The notes below the pieces were generated by a model. The model saw nothing but the letters and a program-made list of their open reading frames with translations, made no database searches and was not told where the DNA came from. Of a stretch of DNA of 64,000 bases, positions 11,046-21,055 are shown one piece after another. Every line of letters begins with the position of its first letter. Position 1 is the first letter of the stretch. Made by a program: the position numbers and the translations under genes. The stretch is from Blastobasis lacticolella (lineage: Eukaryota > Arthropoda > Insecta > Lepidoptera > Blastobasidae), in NCBI GenBank assembly GCA_905147135.1, contig LR990044.1:14574122-14638121 (forward strand), read 5' to 3'.

Positions 11046-12220
11046 TTATTATGAGCCAGGTCCATCTGACCCGTTGAGCAATAAACAGTGTAAGGAGTTT
11101 CTTAAATCTTATGATCTCACCGATAGTGCTGAATATGTTGTACATGAGATCGAGATTTTTCTCATTTTTGCAATAGGTGCATTTTTACACAATTTCAATG
11201 AAGTAATGAGTGAGTGCTCTAAGTTGTTGTTTATTATTAAAAATGTTAATTATCTCTAAGCGAAAGGGGAACGAAAACGGATTGTATCACTTGATTTCAT
11301 TTGCATCTTTGGTGGAGGGGGCCCCGACCCTGGTCTGAAAATCACTAAAGAATTTTTTTTTCCGGGACATAGGGTTTAACTGAAATTGAGGATAACAGTA
11401 CGTATTTTTGCTTACAAACGATTTGGGACTCCGTATCATTGATACGGCTGATACGGCGGTTGTTGCGCCCCTGCCTAGGTTCTCCAACTGGGTGAAGCAT
11501 GGGATATTTACAGGTATAGCTCCGTCAACTAAGATTCATTTAGTTAATTTTTGTTGATGAGAAATATTCGTGAAATCGTACGGATTTTAACATAACAGTC
11601 CTCTGAGAGTTTCAGCCTTCCCCACATTAGTGGAGGGTTCTGTCTTAAACTCCACTCTCTACTGTCTTTGTTTTATTTATGTTTCATTCATTACACTAAG
11701 GTATTTTATTTGTTTTATTTAATACAAAAATATGTGTGTGTAGTTACTGAAAAATCTCATAGCAGATAGGTACGATTACCTTTGCGACACTGAAACATGA
11801 CTGACAGGCATGACATGAGAAAGCAAACTTATAAAGACAAATATGCTACATTGATTAGAGTTTGCTACATTAATTTGAATTAGACTACTTTGCTATTAGT
11901 TAGGTGGTGGTGCACTTTCGAAAAAACAATGAAGGAACCTATTAAATTAAAATTACAATATTTTTTTGTACAGAACCCTCAAACCAAAAAATACAAAACG
12001 GCTAATTTAGATCTCCTTAATATCCCATTGCGCCTAGTACTATGAACTTGAGTGACCTTTTACAACTGATTTCTAGAGATGCGGTCTTTCGTTTTCAAAA
12101 TGTCGATTATCGACATTGAAAAGGTAAAAGTTCGATAGTCATTTTCTCGCTTACTATTCCACGCACGAAAAAAATAATTGTACCTATCGTTTTAATACGT
12201 TTAGCACTCCATCCAGTTCA
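11046..12220. other. Unassigned sequence inside the TIR interval
   Basis: No transposase motif or gene recognised. Two short open frames (11074-11259 plus, 11287-11487 minus) show no family resemblance. Confidence 0.45.
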
Positions 12221-12248
12221 CGGCTTTATACATGTATTATGAAACACC

Positions 12249-12251
<3 letters not shown>
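12221..12251 (-). repeat. Right 31-bp terminal inverted repeat
   Basis: Exact reverse complement of 6946-6976, abutting TA on its outer side. Confidence 0.95.

Positions 12252-12283
<32 letters not shown>
12252..12283. repeat. (TA)16 microsatellite between the two elements
   Basis: Pure TA run from the end of the 31-bp TIR to the TG of the 5' LTR. The tract continues on the other side of the LTR element at 17586. Confidence 0.97.
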
Positions 12284-12286
<3 letters not shown>

Positions 12287-12741
12287 CGGATGCGGTCAAT
12301 AGTACGGACTCATGTGGTCAATAGTACGGACTCATGACGAAGAAAACGGAAGTGGGAGTGCGCCCTCTGGTGGGGCGTGCTGACAGAGTCTCGACGGCAC
12401 GACTCGGGCCGAGTGGCGGCCATTCTTGGCGCGACCGCCGCCGAGGAGTGACGCGTCTTGAAACTGTCTCCACATTTCGTTTATAGAAAGTGTTATTTAC
12501 GTTTGAAAATAAAGTAATTTAAAAAACACTTTTGAAATAAGAAAGTTAATCACCTCAACTGCCTACATTGTGATACTGCTCTGATTTCAAGTGAAATTAT
12601 AAGTGATGTGCAAAAATGAATTGGAATAAATACAGTGGAGTAAATGTGAACCTTTTCTTTAATTTATCTGGACGATCTAATACTGATATCACCACCCTGA
12701 TGACAATGATCCTGATACACCCTTTCCTTCACGCGACGACA
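12284..12741 (+). repeat. 5' LTR, 458 bp
   Basis: Begins TGACGGATGCGG and ends CGCGACGACA. The putative U3 has a 22-bp-period duplication of GGTCAATAGTACGGACTCAT (12294-12314 and 12316-12336) and a GC-rich stretch at 12350-12450. AATAAA occurs at 12508 and 12625. Confidence 0.88.
12508..12513 (+). terminator. Candidate polyadenylation signal in the LTR
   Basis: AATAAA in an A/T-rich context after the GC-rich part of the LTR. A second AATAAA lies at 12625. The 3' LTR carries the same two hexamers. Which one is used is unknown. Confidence 0.4.
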
Positions 12742-12813
12742 TCAGAAGCGGTGATGACGAACGCAACGCCCAAGAGATGGTATGATGAGAAGCGACAAAG
12801 AAAATGCAGATAA
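12616..12813 (+). CDS. Short ORF crossing LTR/internal junction, doubtful
   Basis: A 65-codon frame starts in the LTR (MNWNKYSGVNVN...) and runs into the interior, ending RQRKCR. A second frame over the junction reads acidic (PDDNDPDTPFPSRDD) for about 32 residues. Neither resembles a known Gag. The position is where a gag start would be, so it may be a remnant, or chance. Confidence 0.2.
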   Translation: MNWNKYSGVNVNLFFNLSGRSNTDITTLMTMILIHPFLHATTSEAVMTNATPKRWYDEKRQRKCR

Positions 12814-15800
12814 CGCTTTGTGGAAGCGTAATAATAAAAGGAAAGTGATTACTCGATCCAGTTGAATTGCCTACATTAAAATATAAGATGATTAAACACG
12901 TTCAAAGCGCAGCCAAGAGTCCAAACACCCCGAGATATAAGACAAAGACTTCGTCAGACACATTGGGGGATTTGTAAAGTAAACAACAAATCATCTGTAC
13001 CAATTGGTTATGGTCAAGGCAGACCTCGGGCCTTCGAGAGCACCATTGGGATATTGACACCATTATTAAAAATCGAGTGAAACTTACTATGGACGGCACT
13101 TTGAACAACATTGCAATGCGACGCTGGACTGGTAGCCTCAACGTGATTGTTTCAACATGGGACGATGGTAGACAATCCGCGAGTGTTGCGTACATGACTG
13201 AGAAATGATGTGATATTGACAGTTCCTCTTTATCTGGTGAGTCCTATACATAATTATTATTTGGTAAAAACCTGTGCTGAAAAGAGGCTCCCTAGCAGAT
13301 TTTAAGAGTTATTTACTTTGATAATTCAGAAAAGTATTCTGACAGAAACACTATTGATGCCCTTAGTAGAGAGAAGGGCAGGTTAATTTGTATCTTTAGT
13401 GAAACTACAAATAGAAAGAATGTAAACAAAACAAAAAGAACGTCATTTATGGTCAGTGTTACAAATTGTTGGTAAAGATGTCAAAAACTACTGCCAAGTT
13501 TAATTAATATTAGCTTTTGTACATAGGTACCCATGTCAAATAAAGAATTATGTTAAATCCCTCTAAATGTTACAGTACACTGTGTTAAAATTAAAAAAGT
13601 GACATTTAATCTAAGATTATTTTACCATCTTGAAACACGCTATGATTTAACGTATTACCAACATCACGTCAGTTATCGGAAAACAAGAATAAGAAATACT
13701 TGAAAGCACAGTCCTATTATTTTTATAAATTGAGTACGTAAGCATCGTTATGGTGGTACTGCTGCTGATTGACTTCTTCTTCTTGATCGTTACCTCACTG
13801 CTGAGGATCGTGACATCTTCGGAGTTTGTCTCCATCGGTAGCCTAATGTAATGCGACGTTGACGGATGTATCGTTCGGATATTTGGTCCGCCCATCTCTT
13901 CGGACTTCGGCCTCTGGGTCTCTAGCCTTCGACTTTTCCCGTCACCATAAATCGTTCCAGATTGCTGATTAAGTAAATATTTGATAATAACAGTGTGGCA
14001 GGGATGCCGTAGCAGTGAGTTTGTAAAACAATTAGCTGGTGTACTTTAGGATGTTGTATCTTAGAGATGGGATAGGCTTCGAATGTGCAAAATTTCAATA
14101 ATGACCCAGTAAAGATCACCGCAATTTCTATGCGAGCGGGAGGGTGCCAACATGTATCGGGAAAAAAAAAGAGAAAAATTGTTAGCGTGTTTGTTTACAT
14201 TTAACAGGAGACATTCGAACGAACTTTTCCATATTTCAGTATGTTTGTTATTGTGGTCGTAGTTTCCCAATGTTATAGAAGATATCCGCGGTAACAATGG
14301 GATCACTCATATACGTTTCTTTTAATACTACAAAACGGAAAAAGGGGTAGTTTGGTTAGTAATTTAATTTTATGTTGGTATCAAGTTATTAATCGAAAGA
14401 AAAAGTAAATACGAGTAAGTGAACTGATTGACGGTAGATAATTTCGATTTATGTTTTGAGTAACTAAAGATAAACCTGTGACTTAGTTCGACCGAAAACC
14501 ATTTGTTCTATGTTAATATGACTTAGTTTGACCTGGTTAAAGACTGTGTTAGACGGATCTATCTAAGAAGCTAACTCAATATGTGACGTCTATCAAGCCG
14601 AGGTTTTTATAAGATTTATGTGATAGTTTTGTTTTCTTAAAATTTCGTAATTCGCATCATCGGATGGAGGTGATCGTGTTTTATCACTAATGGTGGGCTG
14701 ATGGAGCCTATGGGAGAGTTTTATGGTTGCTTACCGGCCTGATGGAGGCTATGGGAGCGTGGCTAATAGAGGGTAGTTGTTTCAATCTTTGTGAGAAAAT
14801 GTTGAACGATAATGATGTTAAGAAAGTCCAGATATTTTGGTGATTGTTCAATAGTCGGTTTATTAAATTAACTTTAGCTACGAGAACAGAAATTTCCATG
14901 ATTACCGATATAAAGTAACTTTTTCGAGTTCTGTTGTTGTACCAGTAAGATGAGGCAGTGTAAGCAATGGTGAAATTTTATATCCTTCTGCCAGTACAGG
15001 TTTAGTGGTGCCTGAACTGTTGTTGAGGTCAAATATCCTGATTTATTTGGCTGACTTAGAGTGGCCTGGAAATCATGGGTGTGATAGCCCCGAAAGTCTC
15101 GATGTTATGGCTGTAGATGGCAAATTTAATGTTGTAATTTTTTTTTAGAATGCGTTTGTATATGGGACACCTTCATTATTACAATCATTGTTAAATCGTT
15201 TCAAAATGGGAGGCTAAAACATAACGTAAACTCTAAATAGAGTGTACTTGTTCGAACAGTTAAAATTGATGACGATGATTATTACTTATTTAGTTTTGGT
15301 GTGGTAACATATGAACTGGATGGTAACAACTTACCTATGACTGGCGTAACAGATAAACGTGTGAGCTTCATATTATTAAACTTCTGATTTAGTTCTGATA
15401 TTGAGCAGTAGAGATAATGTTGTTTTTGTAGAGATATCACCGTGAACATTTGTTAGGGTCTGTGACGATTACTTGTTATGTAACTCGTAGACCGTTATTA
15501 CGTGTTATGATAGCAGATATGACTGTGTTACCTATCACTGACTCAGTGCAGATTTGGTCGAAGAATTGACCACGAGCTGAGAGTCTATAGACAGCTATTA
15601 GTGAAGTAAAGCGTGTTAAAGTTACTACTTCATGATTTCAGCAATTTCATATTAAAAAGTATACTGTATAGTCTAGCAGTGGCTATATAAGTACGGCTAC
15701 TACAGTGGTGCCCCTATATTATAGAAAGAGGTATTACTAGAGTCTATAAGTACCTACTGGTTTAAAAAATGTGACGAATGAACAACACTGAGCTTATATG

Positions 15801-15818
15801 TTGGCAATGTTTATTAAC
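12742..15818. other. Interior of the LTR-type element, no coding
   Basis: No recognisable protein. It includes an S-type SINE tail fragment (13009-13066), a consensus-like splice donor CTG|GTGAGT at 13236/13237, and near-duplicate phrases CTGATGGAG(C/G)CTATGGGAG (about 14698 and 14740). Several stretches around 14600-15700 look like diverged low-complexity sequence. Confidence 0.5.
13009..13066 (+). mobile_element. S-family SINE tail fragment
   Basis: ATGGTCAAGGCAGACCTCGGGCC...GAGAGCA and GGGATATTGACACC match the distal block of the tRNA-derived SINE. Upstream parts are missing. Confidence 0.6.
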
Positions 15819-16232
15819 GCCTGGGTGGCTCCCGCCTGTGTGGCTCCCGCCTGTGTAGCTCCCGCCTGTGTGGATCCCGCCTGTGTGGATCCCGCCTGTG
15901 TGGCTCCCGCCTGTGTGGCTCCCGCCTGTGTGGCTCCCGCCTGTGTGGCTTCCGCCTCTGTGGCATCCACCTGTGTGGCATTCCGCCTGTGTGGCATCCC
16001 GCCTGTGTGGCATCTCGCCTGTGTGGCATCTCGCCTGTGTGGCATCTCGCCTGTGTGGCATCTCGCCTGTGTGGCATCTTGCCTGTGTGGCATCCCGCCT
16101 GTTTGGCATTTCGCCTGTGTGGCATTTAGCCTGTGAGGCATTCCGCCTGTATGGCATTTCGCCGGTGTGGTATTTTTCTGTGTGGCATTTCGCCTCTGTG
16201 CCATTTACCCTTGTGTGACATCTTACCTGTAT
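15819..16232. repeat. 15/16-bp minisatellite
   Basis: About 25 head-to-tail units. The first part has a 15-bp period (CCTGTGTGGCTCCCG and variants). After a transition near 15960 the period becomes 16 bp (CCTGTGTGGCATCTCG and variants), with growing divergence to the right. A 15-mer keeps reading frames open, so several frames on both strands are free of stops (e.g. repeated CVAPA on plus). This is a consequence of the repeat, not evidence of a protein. Confidence 0.95.
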
Positions 16233-16309
16233 CGTGCTATAGCAGACGTGATACAGGATATAGAATATACTCGTAGTTTGACGATTAGAGTGGTACTGAC
16301 CAGAGTGAC

Positions 16310-16455
16310 ACCCAGTCTGTGTGGCACCTAGTCTGTGTGGTATTTCGCTATTGTGCAGGTCCAGTTGCGTGCCGGCCCGGTTGCGAGGCGGCCCGATTGC
16401 GTGGCTGCCCGTCTGATAGTGTTCGTCAGTGTGGTGGTTCGCCTGTGTGTCATTT
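16310..16455. repeat. Degenerate continuation of the 16-bp minisatellite
   Basis: Further (A/C)(G/C)TCTGTGTGG units near 16313-16345, then three 16-mers of another variant, TTGCG(T/A)G(C/G)C(G/T)GCCCG, at 16364-16411, and TTCGCCTGTGTGTCATTTC near 16438. Confidence 0.75.
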
Positions 16456-17094
16456 CTTCTGTATGGTCATATTACTCTTATTTTTAAAATTAGGATGGCG
16501 CTGACGGATGACCAAAATCATATGGCATTTAATGAAGGAGTGTTTCGATCACACTCGAAGTAACATTGGGTCTTTTGCCGAGTACTGAAAATTTTATGTA
16601 GGTAGGTATGTCACATATTTGTAGTAAATCTAAGTACCTACAGTAATGGAGGTCGGGGACAGTACACGAGCTTTGTGATTGGATTTGTGATGTTTCCCAC
16701 TCAACAAGATCATCAAGGGGGAAAACACTGGTGATGATGATGAAACTTTCATTTGTGGTAATTGTGATACGGTTCATAGTCTGGTGTCCTGTCACGCCTC
16801 TCTCATAAACTGAAGCCGTAGTTGAATTTATGTCGGCAACTTAGAAAGAATAACTTGTGTACGAGATGATGTTGTTCTCTCAAGTCTCTCTCAATCTACG
16901 GAAGTTTAGTATGATAAATGATAATGTACGTATGTTTTATGTGTACACAAATAGCAGTTACTTAAGTATTGGTGGGTTGAAGCAGTTGTGATAGATCCAA
17001 TCACATGATTCATAAGACTTACTTGGGTGATGTGTTGTGGTCAGAAGTGACCGAACGAATATGGTACTGTGCTATGGTTTTCATGTTTCAGATA
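16456..17094. other. Unassigned 3' interior of the LTR-type element
   Basis: No gene or repeat recognised. Includes a GTAGGTAGGTA-like phrase at 16597. Confidence 0.45.
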
Positions 17095-17112
17095 ACACAC
17101 GAGGACGTGTGT
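17095..17112. other. Small hairpin just upstream of the 3' LTR
   Basis: ACACACG-AGGA-CGTGTGT is a perfect 7-bp stem with a 4-nt loop ending 15 bp before the 3' LTR, roughly where a polypurine tract would be expected. Confidence 0.6.
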
Positions 17113-17127
17113 ATAGCAGGACGGCCG

Positions 17128-17581
17128 TGACGGATGCGGTCAATAGTACGGACTCATGTGGTCAATAGTACGGACTCATGACGAAGAAAACGGAAGTGGG
17201 AGTGCGCCCTCTGGTGGGGCGTGCTGACAGAGTCTCGACGGCACGACTCGGGCCGAGTGGCGGCCATTCTTGGCGCGACCGCCGCCGAGGAGTGACGCGT
17301 CTTGAAACTGTCTCCACATTTCGTTTATAGAAAGTGTTATTTACGTTTGAAAATAAAGTAATTTAAAAAACACTTTTGAAATAAGAAAGTTAATCACCTC
17401 AACTGCCTACATTGTGATACTGCTCTGATTTCAAGTGAAATTATAAGTGATGTGCAAAAATGAATTGGAATAAATACAGTGGAGTAAATGTGAACCTTTT
17501 CTTTAATTTATCTGGACGATCTAATACTGATATCACCACCCTGATGACAATGATCCTGATACACCCTTTCCTTCACGCGAC

Positions 17582-17585
<4 letters not shown>
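17128..17585 (+). repeat. 3' LTR, 458 bp
   Basis: Matches 12284-12741 base for base as far as I can see, with the same length and the same TG...CA ends. It is followed directly by TA repeat. Confidence 0.88.

Positions 17586-17615
<30 letters not shown>
17586..17615. repeat. (TA)15 microsatellite, right arm
   Basis: Continuation of the TA tract after the LTR element, grading into CATATACATATA. Confidence 0.97.
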
Positions 17616-17627
<12 letters not shown>

Positions 17628-17879
17628 GTTTTTCAAATATAGCCTTGGACATTGCATGAAAAATCTTTCTTCTCAATAACTCAATTTGTAGGAAAATCAC
17701 AGCAGTTACGAGAAAGTTGCCTGGCACTTTAAAGCTTAGAAAACGACATCCATAATTAATAGTTGTATTTAATTGCTGTATTTAATTGGTTCTCGAGGTA
17801 CGTTACCGCGTGAGGTTACCCCGCACAGATCGTACACTCTCCCGCTGTAAGCTATAGAAGCAATCATATTTGTTTTTGA

Positions 17880-17967
17880 TAAACGGTGTTTTCTTCCAAA
17901 TTCTACCCCGATGAATAAAAAAATTACGGTTGCTAACCCCTCCCCTCCTTCATCCCTCCCGTCCTTT
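17880..17967 (+). repeat. Repeat R, right copy
   Basis: Related to 6688-6775 in the same orientation at roughly two-thirds identity by eye. It lies just outside the right end of the nested block. Confidence 0.5.
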
Positions 17968-18149
17968 TATAGTATAACCTTTTATGTATAACGGACACAG
18001 ATAGGAGCAAATCATCAATAGACAAGTTAATCTTCATTAAATTACATAAAATTCAATGTCAAAGGAGATTAGGTAAGTATGTAGGGAGTGGACTGAGGCC
18101 AAATAACAACATCGGTATCGTATTTACATTTAGCACCCTCAAATACATC

Positions 18150-18535
18150 CTTGTAGAGAAGGGCATCAAAATCTGACAATTATAACGGCAATTCTTAAAA
18201 AAAAAAACAGATATTTACTTAGCACATTTTGTATGGGAAGTGCCGTTTACTATGAACCGATGAAGTTATCGTTACTGTATATGGGTTGAACACCTTCAAC
18301 TCTATTCTAATACTGCATGATATCAAAATCGGACCCGGCAGTATCGAGAAAAAGCATTCATTTGTCACATTTATGTGACAAGTGCCGTATTCTTTGAACC
18401 AGCAGCGACATGGTTACGGAGTATAGGTTGAGCACCTTCAGCTATGTTCTTATGCCGCACGACAATAAAATCAGTCCCGGCAGCTTTGAGAAAAAAGCAT
18501 TCATTTGTCACATTTATATGACGACTTGATATAAG
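18150..18535 (+). repeat. Tandem repeat, about 142-bp unit
   Basis: Unit 1 is 18231-18372 and unit 2 is 18373-18515, each holding AAGTGCCGT.T.CT.TGAACC, GTT.A.CACCTTCA.CT and GAGAAAA.GCATTCATTTGTCACATTTAT. A decayed partial unit precedes (ATCAAAATCTGACAATTATAACGGCA) and a few bases of another follow. Confidence 0.85.
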
Positions 18536-18559
18536 TCTTCAACTAACCCACAATCTTTA

Positions 18560-19625
18560 CAATTTGGGGAAGATTCCTTGTCCATCATATGACCACATAT
18601 GGAATGTGTCCAGAAAATATCCTCATTGCCAAACAAAGGGGCTTTATATTTTGTGAACACATTTATCATTTTATCCCGCTCTTTCGACCACTTTGCTAAA
18701 CTAAGGTGACATTTGTCTTTAAAAGTAATAGTAATAAAGACATATTGTGTTAAACTACATTTCGTTAAATTAGGGGTTCTGTTAAAGTTTAAAGTGATCG
18801 AAACGTCGGGATAAATCGTTTTATTTGAAAGATCTGGGTAGGCATCACGTGAACAAAAGAAATATTATCAGTAGATAACATTAATAGCGACTCATTAAAT
18901 CAAGCAAAATTGCTTACTTCATTATTTCTTAAGAACATTCAAGCATTGTAAAATTATATGAATATAAACAGCACTTGATATAACGTTGTGATGGTGGCCA
19001 ACTTACCTTTAAATCTTTCACGTTTAATACGCTTTTGAGGTACAGAGCTGAAAGTGTCAGCCGGAATTAATAATAAAATGTTTAGATAAAGCATTCGTAC
19101 AATTCCTAAGTATTGCGCCAAATCTGTGGTTTGGTTAGGCCTATTGGGCGTACAAAAAAGTTAAGAATTTTTTTAAATAATATCTATAAGAAGCTACTGT
19201 CATATTTTATTTTACTACATATCTTTATCATCCATTCAACGAACAAACATTGCACAATAGGAACCCATTTATAAGATATGTTCTCAAAGGGATTCTTCGA
19301 GCGCTCCTCCACAGAAACCACAAAAAGCCTTGAAGTCGAGAATTGCAATCTGCTTTGAGTAAATGCAGCTAGTTTTCCACAGGTTGAATGTATTTGCTCG
19401 AAGTAAATTATACTTTATTTTATATTGGTTTTACCTATCTTACCAATTTACCTTTTCTTTTCGAATTCTATCTCTTTATATTATAAATAGCTCTTTGCTC
19501 AATCACCATTCAAATGTTAAAAGAATTTGTCGTGTATGTTGTGACGAAATTTTAGGTTATCAAAACACATGAATCTGAGCCCTCCAAGTTTGGAAAATGC
19601 GACACTGGCTTTATATTATGTTACT
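18560..19625. other. Unassigned AT-rich sequence
   Basis: No gene or repeat recognised. Confidence 0.45.
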
Positions 19626-19627
19626 TT

Positions 19628-19825
19628 GCACGAACCATTTTGTGTGGATGTGGAATGAGCTCCCAGCCACAATGTTTCCTTTGGACTATGACATGGAATC
19701 ATTCAAGAGGTATATTAGAGGACGCTTCAGAGGCGGGCAACGCATTGGTACCTCCCGTGGTGTTGCTGATATCCAAAGGCAGCGGTGACCACTGCCAGTA
19801 TGTCTGCCGTATAACATTAAAATAA
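19628..19825 (+). mobile_element. LINE 3' end with RT C-terminus remnant (family B)
   Basis: A plus-frame remnant contains WNELPATMFPLDYDM then SFKRYI, which is how Jockey-superfamily RT polyproteins typically end. It then runs into the family UTR (GCAACGCATTGG...GTGTTGCTGAT.TCCA..GGC). The element is 5'-truncated with only the last about 60 codons left, so it is not an active gene. Confidence 0.8.
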
Positions 19826-19984
19826 ATTACTTTCAACCCCTACAACTCGAGATTTCATCACAAGCAACGATAATCCGAAAACAATGAATTTGTGCTAATA
19901 AGATATAAAAAAAAATGATTCTAAAGAATATTATATATTTGCCATAAATGACAAATAATGAAATGGTAATGTAATCTAATGGTC

Positions 19985-20125
19985 TAGTTCCCAGGTAGTA
20001 GGGTCACGAAGGTCAGATGGCAGTCACTTCACTGTAATTACTTGATCTGCCAAATCCATGGCCAAGGCGGAACCCAGGCCTTCGTCCGCGAGAGCATACC
20101 CGGGTTCATTAACGCCAAGTTTTTT
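19985..20125 (+). mobile_element. tRNA-derived SINE (family S), 3' half
   Basis: Starts at TTCCCAGGTAGTAGGGTCACGAAGGTCAGATGGCAGTC and runs to the tail GAGAGCATACCCGGGTTCATTAACGCCAAG. The tRNA head is absent, so the copy is 5'-truncated. Confidence 0.88.
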
Positions 20126-20249
20126 TTTATCTATTTTATTCACTTTACTAAAATTTGATCTAATAAACAATGGCTCTGGCTTGTCACCCAATTAAATAGG
20201 TTTGGTCAGATCTTAAGCATTAATTATTTTTATGCGACTCAGTGACAAA

Positions 20250-20462
20250 ATAGCAGACAGCCCGTCTGATGGTAAAACAATTACGATCACAACATGCAGA
20301 ACTGAAGAAAAAAAAATGCCTCGGCTTGTAATTGCGCTGGACACCACATCCGTCACACCGAAACACTACAATACAAGCATTGTTGTTTGGCGGCGGAAAT
20401 AGATAAGGCGGTGGTACTCACCCAGGCGGACTCCTCAGGCTTAACAGAGTCCTACCACCTGA
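20250..20462 (-). mobile_element. Dispersed repeat family D (probable LINE 3' end)
   Basis: Minus copy of 42690-42965. Shared blocks are AATTGCGCTGG, CACCGAAACACTACAATACAAGC, CAGGCGGACTCCTCAGGCTTAACAGAGTCCTACCACCTG. Confidence 0.75.
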
Positions 20463-20729
20463 TTTATAATGCAAGCTTGAATGTTTTTAAAGGTTTTTGT
20501 ATTTGTAAGCATTGCTTTAAACTTCCACAAATATAAATGCCGGCGGCTGGACGGTAATTTTATTACAATGTGGCGGAATTTATGAACTATAAGAGTGAAA
20601 CACTTTGTTGTACTTTCTTTATAAAACTTCGCCAGATTGAAAAGAAAAGCTTTTTATTTTTATACTGGTACACTTACTTGCTACTTTTAAATAAAAAAAA
20701 ATAATATACCGTCACGGGGCACACTGTTC

Positions 20730-20960
20730 AACCACTCTCCGTGTGCCCAACCTTGGTCAACCTCGCTTCGCCAATGGTATTAGATATATTAGGTCCAATA
20801 CCACAAGGCCCTTTTGACAATAGTATAAGAAGGCACATAACGAGTGTGGAGCTCGTTGCGGTGTTGAAGTTCGACTAGCCTCAATCAACGAAACGGGCAC
20901 CCATCCGGTTCCCGGACATTGCGAACATTGCTTAATCTTGGTTATCGGCACGCTGCCATT
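20730..20960 (+). repeat. Dispersed repeat family E
   Basis: CACATAACGAGTG..GAGCTCGTTGCGGTGTTGAAGTTCGACTAG matches the reverse complement of 48560-48640. Class unknown. The open frame on the minus strand here is incidental. Confidence 0.6.
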
Positions 20961-21055
20961 AGCGCTTCGCTTCCTCTTCTACTTGTATATTTCCATTACT
21001 AGTCTACAATCGACGTCGATCGCTTTTTATATTTTTTTATTCTTCATCTTTCAAT

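Larger units (their letters stand above)
6946..12251. mobile_element. 5.3-kb interval bounded by perfect 31-bp TIRs in (TA)n
   Basis: Positions 6946-6976 (starting CAGGGTGTTTCATAATAC) and 12221-12251 are exact inverted copies of 31 bp. Both outer ends abut TA, as expected for a Tc1/mariner-type TA target. Homology stops sharply inside the 31 bp. No transposase is recognisable within, and the interior holds independently inserted SINEs and a hAT-type MITE. It could be one non-autonomous or composite element, or two separate ends trapped in the same TA tract in opposite orientation. The short CAGG(A/G)TG terminus is also found at 52866. Confidence 0.6.
12284..17585 (+). mobile_element. Non-autonomous LTR-type element, 5302 bp
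   Basis: Two direct terminal repeats of 458 bp (12284-12741 and 17128-17585), identical by eye over their full length and starting TG and ending CA, are the signature of a recently inserted LTR retrotransposon. The flanks are TA repeat on both sides, consistent with a 4-6 bp TATA-type TSD that cannot be resolved. The 4386-bp interior has no gag, protease, RT, RNase H or integrase motif. A classical PBS (TGG...) after the 5' LTR and a polypurine tract before the 3' LTR are not seen. It resembles a LARD, a large element parasitic on another LTR element. Orientation is taken from the AATAAA in the LTR and is provisional. Confidence 0.82.

Noticed and set aside
12902..13195. 97-codon minus frame inside the LTR-type element
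   Set aside because: It overlaps an antisense S-SINE tail fragment and shows no Gag or Pol motif.
15762..16218. Several overlapping 100-136-codon open frames on both strands with repeated CVAPA or HTGG peptides
   Set aside because: They are produced by the 15/16-bp minisatellite. A 15-bp unit without stops stays open in many frames. No start context or domain supports a protein.
15819..16232. CRISPR-like array
   Set aside because: Units are contiguous 15-16 bp tandem copies without unique spacers, and the genome is eukaryotic.
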